Assembly (NCBI GenBank): GCA_021234155.1
Contig: JAJEKV010000275.1
Span: 376,501 to 440,500, forward strand
Direction of reading: 5' to 3'
From: Isoetes taiwanensis
Taxonomy: Eukaryota; Streptophyta; Lycopodiopsida; Isoetales; Isoetaceae
Length of the DNA: 64,000 nucleotides
Under the pieces are notes generated by a model. The model saw only the letters and a program-made list of their open reading frames with translations. It ran no database searches and was not told the origin of the DNA. Below are positions 23,896 to 34,662 of this stretch, in pieces. The first letter of the stretch is position 1. Each line of letters begins with the position of its first letter. The translations under genes and the position numbers were made by a program.

Positions 23896-24464
23896 ACATC
23901 AGCCACTCATCTATTAGCATTGTATTTGTTTTGGGGTCCAAATGATATAATTGGATTTTCCCTTTATTTTTCGTGGGTAGTTCGCATGTGTGCGGCTACC
24001 CACTGTCCACCATTGTAGAAAATCTGCTGAGATGAATGAGAAGCATCGGGGGGTTTGTTGGTTTCTTGCGAGTCCCATTCTAGAATGGTTTTTTATTGTA
24101 GTTGTGAGTTGCTTATCTGTTGCTATAAGGAACTTGAGTGTAGTTGACTTTTGATGTTGTATTGTGACTTGCTTATGTCTTGTGGAGCATTATGTGTTGT
24201 GGAGTTCGCGAATTGTTCATTAGTTGCTCGGAAGAACTGGAAAGGCTTAGATTTCATTAGACAAACCAATGCATCATGCTCTGTTGTTGCTTCTCCAAGT
24301 TGTACTCTGGTCGGGCCTCTCCCAAAAGTTCACTTACAAAAGAAAGCTACATTCAATAATAAAGGGCTGCAATCCCAGAAATTACCTTCTAGTGACACTA
24401 CCTTCTGGAGAAGAGCTGGAATCCCTTACCTATCATTGATTCATTTCAAACCCATGTATGCTTA

Positions 24465-24795
24465 TCTGGTTCTATCACCATGCTCCTTTACAATAACCTC
24501 TTCTTCTATACCACCAACATCTAATGACTCTAATTAATCAAAGAAAGATCGACAGGGTGTACTAAATTCAGAGCAAATAAGAGGGGATAAAACCTTGAAG
24601 ACTTGATGTTGAATCGTGCTTCCAGCTCTTAATCTGGTTCTGTCACCATGGTCCTTTACAATATCCTCTTGTTCTGTACCACCAACATCTAAAGAATCTA
24701 ATTAATCGAAGATTGATCGATAGGGTGTATTAAATTCAGAGCAAATAAGAGGGCGAAGACGTGGTGTTGAAAGGCACTTCCAGCTCCAAGGAGAA
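24465..24795. repeat. Tandem duplication, about 168-bp unit
   Basis: Two adjacent copies start with TCTGGTTCT at 24465 and 24633. Both contain CAACATCTAA, TCTAATTAATC and AAATTCAGAGCAAATAAGAG in the same order. Divergence is moderate. Confidence 0.75.
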
Positions 24796-25023
24796 CCGAA
24801 CAAATGATTTTGCAAAAGAATAGTGTCAAACTGCATTGCCATGAATGAAAACTGAGGTTATGGGAAGAACATAACTCTGCTAATGGGCACAACTCCAATT
24901 TAAAACCTTACTAAGAAACTGTAACGCCACATTATAACCCCAACAATCTACAATGCCACTTTCAACAGTGCTGGATTCTCAAGTAAGGATAAGAAAATCT
25001 TTTAAAAAGAAACTTGAGCTTTA

Positions 25024-25213
25024 TGCGCCCTCTCTCCACAATTTTTTCTGATCTAGACCCCTTCGTGTCCCTTTGCTTCAATTGCTTTGAATGAAAAGCA
25101 CTGCAACAAATATTACTACACGGTTTTGGCCGATGCACTCCACAATTTCTTTCCGATCTAGACCCCTTCATGTCCCTCTCGCTTCAACCGCTTTGAACAC
25201 CACTACACCGCTT
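25024..25213. repeat. Tandem duplication, about 110-bp unit
   Basis: Two copies share CTCCACAATTT, GATCTAGACCCCTTC, TGTCCCT, GCTTCAA and the end CGNTTTTGGCC. No coding meaning is seen. Confidence 0.65.
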
Positions 25214-25519
25214 TTGGCCAAGATCCATCATTCACTAGATCGCTTTTGGCCACATCCATCTCGGTGAGTCGTGGCACCTCAAGGGTAAAAGCATGAAAGT
25301 AGCCCTTTTTATACATATACATATGTACCCAATGCACAAATTAGGGAGTCCTATAATCATGAACCGCTAGTAACTGCCATGATTAATGTTATCCAACACT
25401 CCGCAACCGCACCATTTTCAGATTTTAAATTTCTTTACCAAATTATTGCTTGCTTTGTCTCGGCGTTATCCTATCACGATACTCTTGCCTCCATTCCGAT
25501 CACCAATTTTTGGTCCAAC

Positions 25520-26104
25520 TATGGCCCCAAAATTTGTTCCCCAACTCAGTGCTTGCTCTTCACCACAGCTAAACCAAGAAACCAGCAATTCCGACAGTGG
25601 AAAATTACCAGCAAAGAGAAAACTTTTGGCAGTGATCCAAGCCAAAGACCTCCGTGAAAAACATGACGAGATCCACATACCCGGACTCCAAGAAATTATG
25701 AATGAAGTATGGAGTGCAGCTCCAAAGAATAGAAGAGGATTCAAGGAAGGCAGAGTTCAGAATGCATGGAAAGAAGAATTTTTTAAATATTATGAATTGG
25801 TTTATGGCAAGAAGCAGGTACCAAACAACTATATTTCCACATATTTTGCTCGGGCATTTGCTCTTCATTTGAAGGGACGCCGTTTGATTGGGTGGATGTT
25901 GCTAAGACCGCCAAGGATCTTGCCAAAACTTCAGATATTACAGAGGAACCTACAACAGGAAAATCGTCGAACAAGCAGCAGCACTATTCTAAGCTGGAGA
26001 TTGGTTTGCAAGAAGCAATTAGAAACATTGAAAAACATGAAATTTCAATTCAACAAGCAAAGGAGAAACTTAACTTGTTCAACAAAGGCATTCATAGATT
26101 TTGA
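25520..26104 (+). pseudogene. Unrecognised gene fragment, possibly 5' exons of the Ulp1-like locus
   Basis: An ATG at 25520 opens a frame of about 110 residues with coding-like, charged composition (for example GLQEIMNEVWSAAPKNRRGF, then AWKEEFFKYYELVYGKK). Near 25850-25875 the sensible frame shifts by one base to one reading FEGTPFDWVDVAKTAKDLAK and, later, a coiled-coil-like end (KLEIGLQEAIRNIEKHE) that stops at 26102-26104. A simple GT-AG intron at 25818-25874 does not fix the frame, so a frameshift is likely. I do not recognise a family. It is on the same strand as the Ulp1-like exons at 30994-32215, and the LINE lies between them, so both could be parts of one gene. Confidence 0.4.
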
Positions 26105-26866
<762 letters not shown>

Positions 26867-26899
26867 ACCCGGGGAAAGAAAACAACGAGCACTAAATCT

Positions 26900-27242
26900 T
26901 CAGATAGTAGGTCTTCTCCGAGAAAGAAAAGGAAGATACAAAGGCGTGGTTATGAAGTTCTTCACAGAGGAAATGCAAGTTGAAGCGGGGATGTCCGGAA
27001 GCTTTGAAGTGGAAAGAGAGAACATGGCACACCTACATATTCTTGTGAAATTTGCAAACCGAGAAGATCGATTTCAAGTCTTGAAACATAGACATAATCT
27101 GAAAGGGAAATTTATGTGGGTCAATGACGACCTCACTAAAGAACAGCTGCAAGAAAAGAAGATTGAGATGACAAAGTTTAAGGAAGCAAAGGCAAATCAC
27201 CAGAACGTGAAATGGGTCAAAGGGAAAGCCGTTCTTGAATAG
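26900..27242 (+). pseudogene. LINE ORF1 protein, C-terminal part
   Basis: The frame open to the TAG at 27240-27242 encodes a basic protein end with HLHILVKFANREDRFQVLK, then LKGKFMWVNDDLTKEQ and KWVKGKAVLE. This is the pattern of the RRM-like and C-terminal RNA-binding part of plant LINE ORF1 proteins, with its 'L.G...I.EDLT..Q' motif. The N-terminus is missing at the (TC)n junction; the upstream Ser/Leu run is only the microsatellite. ORF2 begins about 10 nt before this stop, in a different frame. Confidence 0.65.
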
Positions 27243-30200
27243 GGAGACGCAGGAGGCCTTCGTAGATATCAAACGGAACATCAATAGACTGACTATTGAC
27301 AAGGTGATCAGCATGTATGATATATTAGAGAAGGTAGATGTCATATGTTTTGTAGAAACAAAAGAACATGACTTGTATGCACTTCAGGATATTGAGGGGT
27401 TTGAGATGATATACTGGGGTGCATAATGTAAGATTCAATGATAAAGACATGGGAAATGGAGGTATAGCATGCTTTATAAGGCCAGAGTACAAGGAGATAA
27501 TAACTGGTGTCAGAAAAGACAAGAATTGTCAGTACATCTGGATAGAAATCAAAGGCTTACATATTCCTTATTATATGGCTATATGTTACTTTGCACCCAG
27601 ACATACAAAAACATACTCAGAGACTGATGCATCGAGTGAGGACCTGTTTTTCACATTGGAACAAGATCTGATTCACTTCCAAGAGCAGGGCAAAATCATC
27701 TTAGTAGGAGATTTTAAGCGGACGGATCGGTAATTTACAAGCTACCACATACACACCGGATAAAGATCCGATCCGGTTAGAGGAAGTAGATGAGCGAGAT
27801 ATGCAAATATTGGGGAAAAGAAGACAATCGAGAGATCTAACAAGAACCCGGAAGTGGAAGACAATTCCTTTCTCCGTAGTAGCGGTACGGGGATCATAAT
27901 CGCAATGGACTTGATGATTTCCACAAACCGTGAAAAACACTTGTAGATCTCGTAGCACGGTTGACTATCTAGCCATGTCGGAAGAAACAGCCCATGATCT
28001 CACTGATTTCACCATAGGAGATGAAGAATTGGAGTCTGATCACACTCCATTGTATTTTCGAATCAATGTTATGCGGCAACCTGCCCCAACCATGCAGCAG
28101 AAGCAAGTGAGATACTTTCTGAAACCTCATATGCGTGTCCAATACAGAGATTATGTCGCAGACCAGCTGACTCATACACAATGGGGAGAGGATCGCCCAC
28201 CATGAACCAAAGAACTAGTACATATCCTGGAGGCTGCATCTCATGAAATATTTGCATCACATAGAGCACGTAAGGGTTTACCATGCAAAGCATGGTTTGA
28301 TCAAGCATGCCGAGATGCCAAGAAACAGTGGAAAACTTGTGACCAATCTGTTAAGACATATTACAAACAGAAATACAAACAAGTTACGAGGTCTAAGAAG
28401 AGACAATACATTAGGAACAGGCAGCAAACCTTATGCTCAAGATATTTGGAAGAGCCTAAATTGTTTTGGAATGAGCTAAAGAAACATACCAAGGCTGATA
28501 TTCCGCTGGAAGCACAAGAATTATGGCAACATGTTGTAGCTTTATACCATAATGCTGATATGCCTCACATGGAAGGCACCAGATCAACCTTATTGCTCAA
28601 AGAAGAAGATATTACGGATGGGATTACCTCTTTGTCAAATGGCAAAGCAGCTGACCTGAATGGTCTTAGGGCAGAACACATTAAATGGGCAGGGCCAAGT
28701 ATCATTCCTATATTGACGACCATGTTTAACAGAGCATTGGAGCACGGTCTACCATTTGATTGGAGCAGAAACAGAATAGTCCCGATCTATAAAGGAGGAC
28801 CTCGTCATGAAGCAAACAACTACAGGACCATTCTTGTAAGTAACCTACTATCAAAGCTCTTTGCATGCATTTTGGAAAAGAAACTGAGCACATGGGCAGA
28901 AATTAACCATAAGAGGGCTGAAACACAAAAGTGTGATTTAGACATGGCAGGTCCACATTAGACCATTTGTTGGTACTGAAAACAATTTTTGACCAGGTTA
29001 AGGGAACAAAAAGACCAGTATATATAGCTTTTGTTGATTTCAAGAAAGCTTTTGATAAGGTTCCTCGGAAGAAGCTATGGGAGAGGATGGAAGCACTTAA
29101 TGTGCCACTGGAACTCAGGGGAGCTGTGCAAATGCATTATGAAAAGGTACTAGTGGAACTGTCACAACCCTTTTCATCTGAAATTTCAGCGCAAGTAGAG
29201 AGCAATATCGGGGTGAAACAGGGATGCCCGTTGTCTCCCACATTGTTTGGCCTGTTTATTGATAGTCTTGAAGCATGGCTTAATACTAATTGCCCAGGTG
29301 GAATGGAATTACACGGACATATTGTCCAGTTACTCATGTATCGCGGATGATGTGGTCATCCTTGCACCCTGCGGACAAAAGAGCATATGCAAGAACACTT
29401 AAACGGATTGGCTGTTTTCTGTGACCAGACTGGCATGCAGGTAAATTTAGATAAAACAAATATCATGATAGTCGGGGCCCTTAGACAAGAGCCAATTTTC
29501 AGCTATAAGGGAAACTCTGTGGCTATGTGCGATGCCTACAAATACTTGGGTCTTATCTTCAGTAGAAACCATAGGTGGAATATGTGCATTACACAACGAG
29601 TTGCTGGGGGGCAAAGAGCACTATATGCGCTGCAGAGCATGTGTCGAAGAATACATTTATGGTCCTGGACTCTTAAGGTGAAATTATATCAATCCCTGGT
29701 GCAGAGTGTGCTCTTGTATGGATGCGAAGTCTGGGGTCCAGGTCTGCCCCAATGTCTATGGGATGATATAGAGCAGGTTCTGAAAAAGTTTTTAAGACTA
29801 GAGTTAGGGGTCAAGACCCAAACACCATACCCAATGATGTTAGTTGAAAGTGGCCTCATGCCACTTGAAGGAGAAGCAATTTTGAGATGTGTTACATATT
29901 TCCAGAAGGTACTAGCACAGGATGAGTCTCGGCTTGCACATAGAGCCCTGATATCCAGTAAAGAGAAGGGGATTTGGTATGACACCGCAAAATGGTGGGC
30001 CGATGGGATATTGAGTGGATGAAATACTATTAATCAATTTGAATCTAAGGCAATGGCTTTCTAGCGGATACGAGGAAGCTATGGATGCGGCCTAAGACTA
30101 AGATGATCTTACATAAATGAGAATATAAATCCGGGCTTAGGGCAAACAAAGCATTTTTGAGGCAAATATATCAATGCGAGAAAAAGGCACACTATTAGCG

Positions 30201-30570
30201 GGATCCGTCCCAGCTCACATCATTTGGGGGTGGAAAACAGGTAGATGGGGGCATATCATACCAAGAGACCAAAGATATTGTAAAGTCTCAGAACACAAAT
30301 CGGTGGAGGGACGAGGACCATACATTGCTTCGATGTGTGGCATATGATACATTAAGGGTTAAATATGGGATAGATCATGTAGATCTCCCGACTCTCTTCA
30401 CATGTGATAGTGATATGCTGGGGAGTTATTTGATTGAACTTTTGCGACATAGAGATACATGTTTGGAATCACAGCAGAATATTGATGATGATGATTCAGC
30501 TAACTGGAGTGAGAGTGATGAGCTAGATGAGGATATGGAAACTCATCTATTATTTTATGAAGATATTTAA
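27243..30570 (+). pseudogene. LINE ORF2 (endonuclease and reverse transcriptase), frameshifted
   Basis: The endonuclease region 27243-28090 shows VDVICFVETKEHD with the catalytic Glu and KIILVGDF before scrambled frames, then STVDYLAMSE and ESDHTPLYF carrying the SDH motif. The reverse transcriptase spans 28446-30022: RIVPIYKGGPRHEANNYRTI, FVDFKKAFDKVPRKKLWERM (first catalytic Asp), VKQGCPLSPTLFGLFIDSL, and then the YADD box near 29336-29350. One extra base there turns YADD into a frame that stops after MYRG. The following frame (29387-30022) holds YKYLGLIFSR and LYGCEVWGPGL of the thumb and connection. A short acidic tail ends at 30570. It is non-functional. Confidence 0.85.
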
Positions 30571-30640
30571 ACTAATATTGTCTAATAGGCCTTTGAGGCC
30601 TCCCAATGGACATAATAAACTTTCTTTCTTTCTTTCTCTC

Positions 30641-30993
30641 TCTCTCTCTGCAATCTGCATGTTTGGGTCCATCTATGTATATTATGTACATTATGTACAT
30701 TAAATGTACAAGATGTAGGTTGAATGGCCGCTTTTAAAGTTACGTACATTTGATACATTCTATGTACATGAAATGTACATGTTACAGGTGAATTAATTAA
30801 TGTACAGGTGAATTAATTAACAGAAGTAATTAACAGAATTAATTAACAGAAGTGAAATGAATTTCTGTTAATTCTGTTACAGGTGAATGTACATGTTACA
30901 GGTATATTACATGGGATCTTTGTTTAATCATCTCAGCTTTATGATAATTGACCATAGTTTTTTTTTACATAGGACAAGATCACAGGTTGAAAG
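30641..30993. other. Non-coding stretch after the LINE
   Basis: AT-rich, with repeated TGTACATTNNATGTACA-like and GTGAATTAATTAA/CAGAANTAATTAA motifs (about 30685-30905). No gene seen; likely intron or flank of the Ulp1-like exons that follow. Confidence 0.4.
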
Positions 30994-32215
30994 GATAAAC
31001 CTGCTTCTGAGTCAGAAACAGAAGAAGAGGACATTGACCGCGAGGTTGATGACATAGCAAACAAGGTGCAACAGTCCAGAAAAGATGCAGAAGGAGCAGC
31101 CTCTGACTCTGGCACAAAAGATGGTGAGTATCTTGTCTATTTATTACTTGTATAAATGCTAATGCTCTCGTTGCCTTGTACAGTTTAGTGGACCGACTGA
31201 AAAGGTTGGTCCCATTCACTCCTTACAGGGACTATCCACGTAAGCCTGCACCTGTTGTGTTCCAAACCGATGTCGACGAGTTTTGCTGGAAGCTTGACTT
31301 GACATCAAAGATGGTAGAAGTGTATGGGAGGTAGGCTTTTAAATATTTTTCTATTATTTCATTCTTACACTCATTCAGAGTATGTATTAATATGTCTTTT
31401 GGATTCGTGTGCAGGTACCTTTGCAGCTCTCTTTCATCTGAGCTTAAAAATAAGTTCTTTATGTTCAAACCAGAGAGCTTCCTCAATTTTGTGAGTGCCC
31501 TTAAGAATAGGAGTTCTGCAGATGTCCAGAACACTCACATAAAGGAAGGAATGGATGGCATTCTGCTTGCACGATGTCAATATATTTTTGTCCCAGTTCT
31601 GCAAGGGCCAAATTTTGGTTTGGCAATATTTGTGCTTGCTGGTCCACTCAAAAACGCTCTCCCATTTTTAGTGAGTCCAAGCATACAGATCCTGTCTCCT
31701 GTCAAAGGCTATGCAGTGGACGCTAAACTACTCCAAAAGTAAGTATCAGTTTCAGTTTCTTTTCAGTGATTTGCTTATTCTCATGTTGCAACTTCTTATG
31801 CTTTGCTTATTCTCACGTTGCAATCTTGCTGGTTTCATAAGCTTGTGATCAATAACATGATGTTGGGATCCAACAGTCTAAGCCATGGCAGAAAGAATTT
31901 TGATGCCCCTATCCAGCATCCCAAAGTGCCTGAAACCAGTAACAACACTCCTTGCACATACATTGTGGCTTACATGCACGCATTCATCGATGCCGTGGTT
32001 GCTGCACAGCCAAGCTCCATTTTTGTAAGTAGAACATAGTATTTTCTTGTGCATTCTTTGCTGATACAGTTTTCTAATACTTGTGAACCATGAAGATGAC
32101 ATCCAACTGGTTCACTGATGCCTATGCCAAGTCACGGAGAAATCATCTAATAGAGGCTCTAATTGTCGAAGGCGAGATGAATATACAAAGTGATGTTCCT
32201 ACCATGGGTAGCTAG
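30994..32215 (+). pseudogene. Ulp1/C48 protease-like gene, 3' exons; catalytic site degenerate
   Basis: Five exons with matching phases: about 30994-31123, 31189-31330, 31415-31738, 31877-32024 and 32096-32215 (TAG). All junctions are GT-AG and the phases agree across introns, so the model is credible. The first exon is acidic (ESETEEEDIDREVDD). Exons 3-4 resemble the core of Ulp1 peptidases, which cut SUMO-like tags: QYIFVPVLQGPNFGLAIFVL stands where 'yifvPv..HW.lav' is expected, and VPETSNNTPCTYIVAYM where 'vPqQ.N..DCG.fv' is expected. The His-Trp is replaced by Asn-Phe, the Gln by Thr and the Asp before Cys by Pro, so activity is unlikely although the Cys remains. It could be a transposon-captured or neofunctionalised copy. 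The first exon boundary is uncertain. Confidence 0.5.
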
Positions 32216-32429
32216 TCTCTTGGCCATATGAATTACAGTTTATTATGAGCCATGCTCATTTTTCTTTGTATTCAACAATTAATGGAAATATGACTTTCTT
32301 ATGTCACTTGTACCTGTGCAAACATTAACTGTGTAATAACATGTATTTCACTGTAATATGTTCAATGTAATTATATTTCTTTCATTGTGCATCATATGAC
32401 TTATATAAATGTGAATCGACTCTCAAGTG
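32216..32429. other. Flank between the Ulp1-like gene and the retrotransposon
   Basis: AT-rich 3' flank; no gene recognised. Confidence 0.35.
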
Positions 32430-33953
32430 TTTTGTTGCCGACACGGTGAATCATTTGAGTCGGTCCAGAAGCTCATTGTATTTGACTTGAATCAGACGCC
32501 AGACACGCCATCCCGATTGACGTGTACGCCGACGTGTAGCTAAGCAAGTAGCGCTCTAAGGGGCAACTTGCAAGTGTGTGCACATTTATTCATGTGTGCA
32601 CTTTAGCCCACTTAAATAATAAGTGGGCAAGTGGGCCAAGTGGGAGCTACATCCACTTACCCCACAAGGGCAAGTGGCATGATCTCAAGGGTTGATGGAA
32701 ACCCTAGCCCTAACTTATAGCCTATATAAGGTATCCAAACCCTAACTTTCCATTTTCGTCCACAGCCTTCTAGAGCTCCATTTCGCTTGCTCCAAGGGCC
32801 AATCTTGGCCCCCGAAATCTGTCTGAGCAGCCTAGCTCATCAGCTTTCCTTTCTGGCTTCATCTTCAAGCAGTTCCGCTGCATGGACGCGTTCAGAGCAG
32901 GAGGAGCAAGCCAGGGATCAGGTATTTTTCCAATTCAATAGTCTAATCTGCCTTCCAGGCATAGAGTAAGTAGGTTTAGCCTATTGAATTGCCCACAGCA
33001 GCCATCTAGACCTCTAGATATCAAGTCATAACTAAAGAACCTAACTTCTGTGATTTAGATTAAATCTTGTTCTTTAGTTCTTCTATGATATGTATGTGAT
33101 AGAGGCCCTAAAAGCCTAGTAGTTTGATGCTCCTAGCTAGTCCTCTTTAATGCACTATTAAATTCCTGTGTACAAGAACCACACCTGGTTGTGGGTGGAG
33201 GGACCACATGTCCTGGCTCATGATCACGTCCCTCTGGTAATAAAGCCTATCGGGGACTACAGTGCACTAGACCTAATGCTCTGCCACTGCGTGCGGGCTT
33301 TTGCATGGGTTCGACACTCTTGGGGTGGTGTACACCTTCCAGGGAGTTTAGTCGAGTACGGGCAGTGGCCCTCTAGTCACCTTGAATCAGCATGCCAGCC
33401 TCTGGTGGGAGCAATCCCTACCTGCCCTATCGGAACTGGGGAGATGCAACCCAGAAGTAGCCCCTCTGGCTATGCATCCGGCGGGCTACAATCAAGTCCC
33501 AAGACCTTTCAACCTACTCTGCAAAGTGTGCACGGGAGGGGCGGATGGAGCGAACTACCCAATTGCCATGTTCCTATGCCAGCCAACTCCATTGTTATTG
33601 CACTCTGTCTGTTTGACCTCTGGAGACCCAAGCTTGTCAGTCCATCCCTGTGTCTGAACTTGGGTAGACCTTCCATATGTGATGTACTGACCTCTGTCTA
33701 TGCAGATATGTGGTGAGCCATCCTTCGTGATGGTCATGTGATGTTGATGTATGTATACTTACATGTATGTTACGCTTCCGCAGCTAGGTACGCCCTGAGG
33801 GAGACGGGGTAAAATGACCCCTTCATTCTTCCCACTGGAACTCGTCAAGGTTGCAGTGATACGTGGAGGGCCTTGTATCAGCACGGAGCTGATATGGGGG
33901 ATGAACTCCTGTTTGTATACGGTGAGTGTACCGTATATGAGTAGGGGACGTCA
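32430..33953 (+). repeat. 5' LTR (start approximate)
   Basis: Called because it ends 3 nt before a perfect tRNA-Met primer binding site. It contains a TATATAAG box at 32723-32730 between two AAACCCTA telo-box motifs (about 32699 and 32738), and an AATAAA signal near 33238. The last 40 bp hold a perfect inverted repeat, TATACGGT at 33916-33923 and ACCGTATA at 33930-33937. The reading frame at 33168-33716 shows no known domain. The left boundary (TG) cannot be fixed without a second LTR. Confidence 0.5.
32695..32750 (+). promoter_or_regulatory. LTR promoter core: TATA box with telo-boxes
   Basis: AAACCCTAGCCCTAAC, then CTATATAAGG at 32722-32731, then AAACCCTAAC. Telo-boxes (AAACCCTA) near a TATA box are common in plant promoters active in dividing cells. 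It would drive full-length element RNA. Confidence 0.5.
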
Positions 33954-33956
33954 CAG

Positions 33957-33968
33957 TGGTATCAGAGC
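33957..33968 (+). promoter_or_regulatory. Primer binding site, initiator tRNA-Met
   Basis: TGGTATCAGAGC matches the complement of the plant initiator tRNA-Met 3' end, the standard first-strand primer site of plant Ty3/gypsy and many Copia elements. Confidence 0.9.
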
Positions 33969-34168
33969 TATGTTCTTGGAGACCAAGAGCAAAGCACTGA
34001 CCATGCTCCCAGTAGTACTAACTTAGTAGAATTCTCAAACCTCGAAAAAGTGGGAAAAAAAATTTCTCATTTTTTTTGTAGCATGTGCTAAGCTAGTAAC
34101 AGTTAGAAAAATTGAAAACCAAGAAAAACTAAAAAATTGAACTAAATTTGGACCAAGTGTGGAAATTG

Positions 34169-34231
34169 CTCACGGTATGCACCAGAGCATCGACCTAAAT
34201 TTTAGGTCAGGCCCCAGGCGCACACCGTGAG
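34169..34231 (+). promoter_or_regulatory. 63-nt hairpin, copy 1
   Basis: Outer arms CTCACGGT and ACCGTGAG pair perfectly. The centre holds GACCTAAATTTTAGGTC, an odd-length perfect palindrome. It lies in the leader between the primer site and the H3-fusion frame. It may act as RNA structure or as a protein-binding DNA palindrome. Confidence 0.75.
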
Positions 34232-34383
34232 TAACTTTTACCATAATCACCTTCAAACTTGATGAATTTGAACAAGATAATATGCTAGATCGAATTTTAA
34301 GGCAAGGTTTAGCTAGATTTGTATATCACATCCCTAGGAATATGTCTAGAAGTTATATATTTTTAGTCAAAAATGCAAAAATA

Positions 34384-34446
34384 CTCATGGTATGCACCAG
34401 AGCCTCGACCTAAATTTTAGGTCAGCCCTCTAGCGCACATCATGAG
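34384..34446 (+). promoter_or_regulatory. 63-nt hairpin, copy 2
   Basis: Same length and layout as copy 1. The outer arms are now CTCATGGT and ATCATGAG: a C-G pair has become T-A, and one G-T pair appears, so pairing is kept. The inner palindrome is unchanged. Its loop-side sequence (CCCTCTAGCGCAC) matches copy 4, not copies 1 and 3. Confidence 0.75.
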
Positions 34447-34551
34447 TAATTTTACTTAGAAAACTCTGAAGTAAGTACATGTTTTAAGTTAATATGTGCC
34501 TTTATTCAAGAAAATGAGCAACTTAGAATTTGACCTAAAATTTGCCAAAAC

Positions 34552-34560
34552 TATAAATAG
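34552..34560 (+). promoter_or_regulatory. TATA box upstream of the H3-fusion frame
   Basis: TATAAATAG, 102 bp before the ATG at 34663. The same nonamer stands 113 bp before the ATG of the second extra block, with a similar hairpin pair in front of each. Confidence 0.55.
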
Positions 34561-34662
34561 CACCCAAATCCTTCTCATTTGTAGACTCTCTGCTTAGAAA
34601 TTAGCTCCCGCATTTTGAGGCGCTTTTTAGGCGTCAGAGCTCCGATCGAGTTGAAGTAAAGC

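Larger units (their letters stand above)
23137..25519. other. Gene-free region with local duplications
   Basis: No supported gene. Contents: a palindromic cluster GCATGCATG at 23441-23465, a 26-bp duplication (ACCCGCTGGGTGATGCT at about 23640 and 23666), a LINE-3'-end-like hairpin at 23799-23895, and the two tandem duplications listed separately. The HSE-like palindrome CCATTCTAGAATGG occurs at about 23426 and 24076. Confidence 0.4.
26868..30640 (+). mobile_element. LINE (non-LTR retrotransposon), broken
   Basis: It contains, in order, the C-terminal part of an ORF1 protein, an APE-type endonuclease, a reverse transcriptase and a C-terminal tail, then TAATAGGCCTTTGAGGCC and a TTTC/TC-rich end. 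About 3.8 kb. The 5' end lies directly against the (TC)n tract, so ORF1 is probably truncated. Frameshifts occur in the endonuclease and in the RT active site, so it is inactive. Another member of the same broad LINE type lies at 48375-49621. Confidence 0.85.

Noticed and set aside
24151-24537. A 128-codon plus-strand frame
   Set aside because: It has no motif, and its 3' part lies in a tandem duplication.
33168-33716. A 182-codon frame inside the LTR
   Set aside because: It has no domain and its position is regulatory; probably chance in GC-richer LTR sequence.
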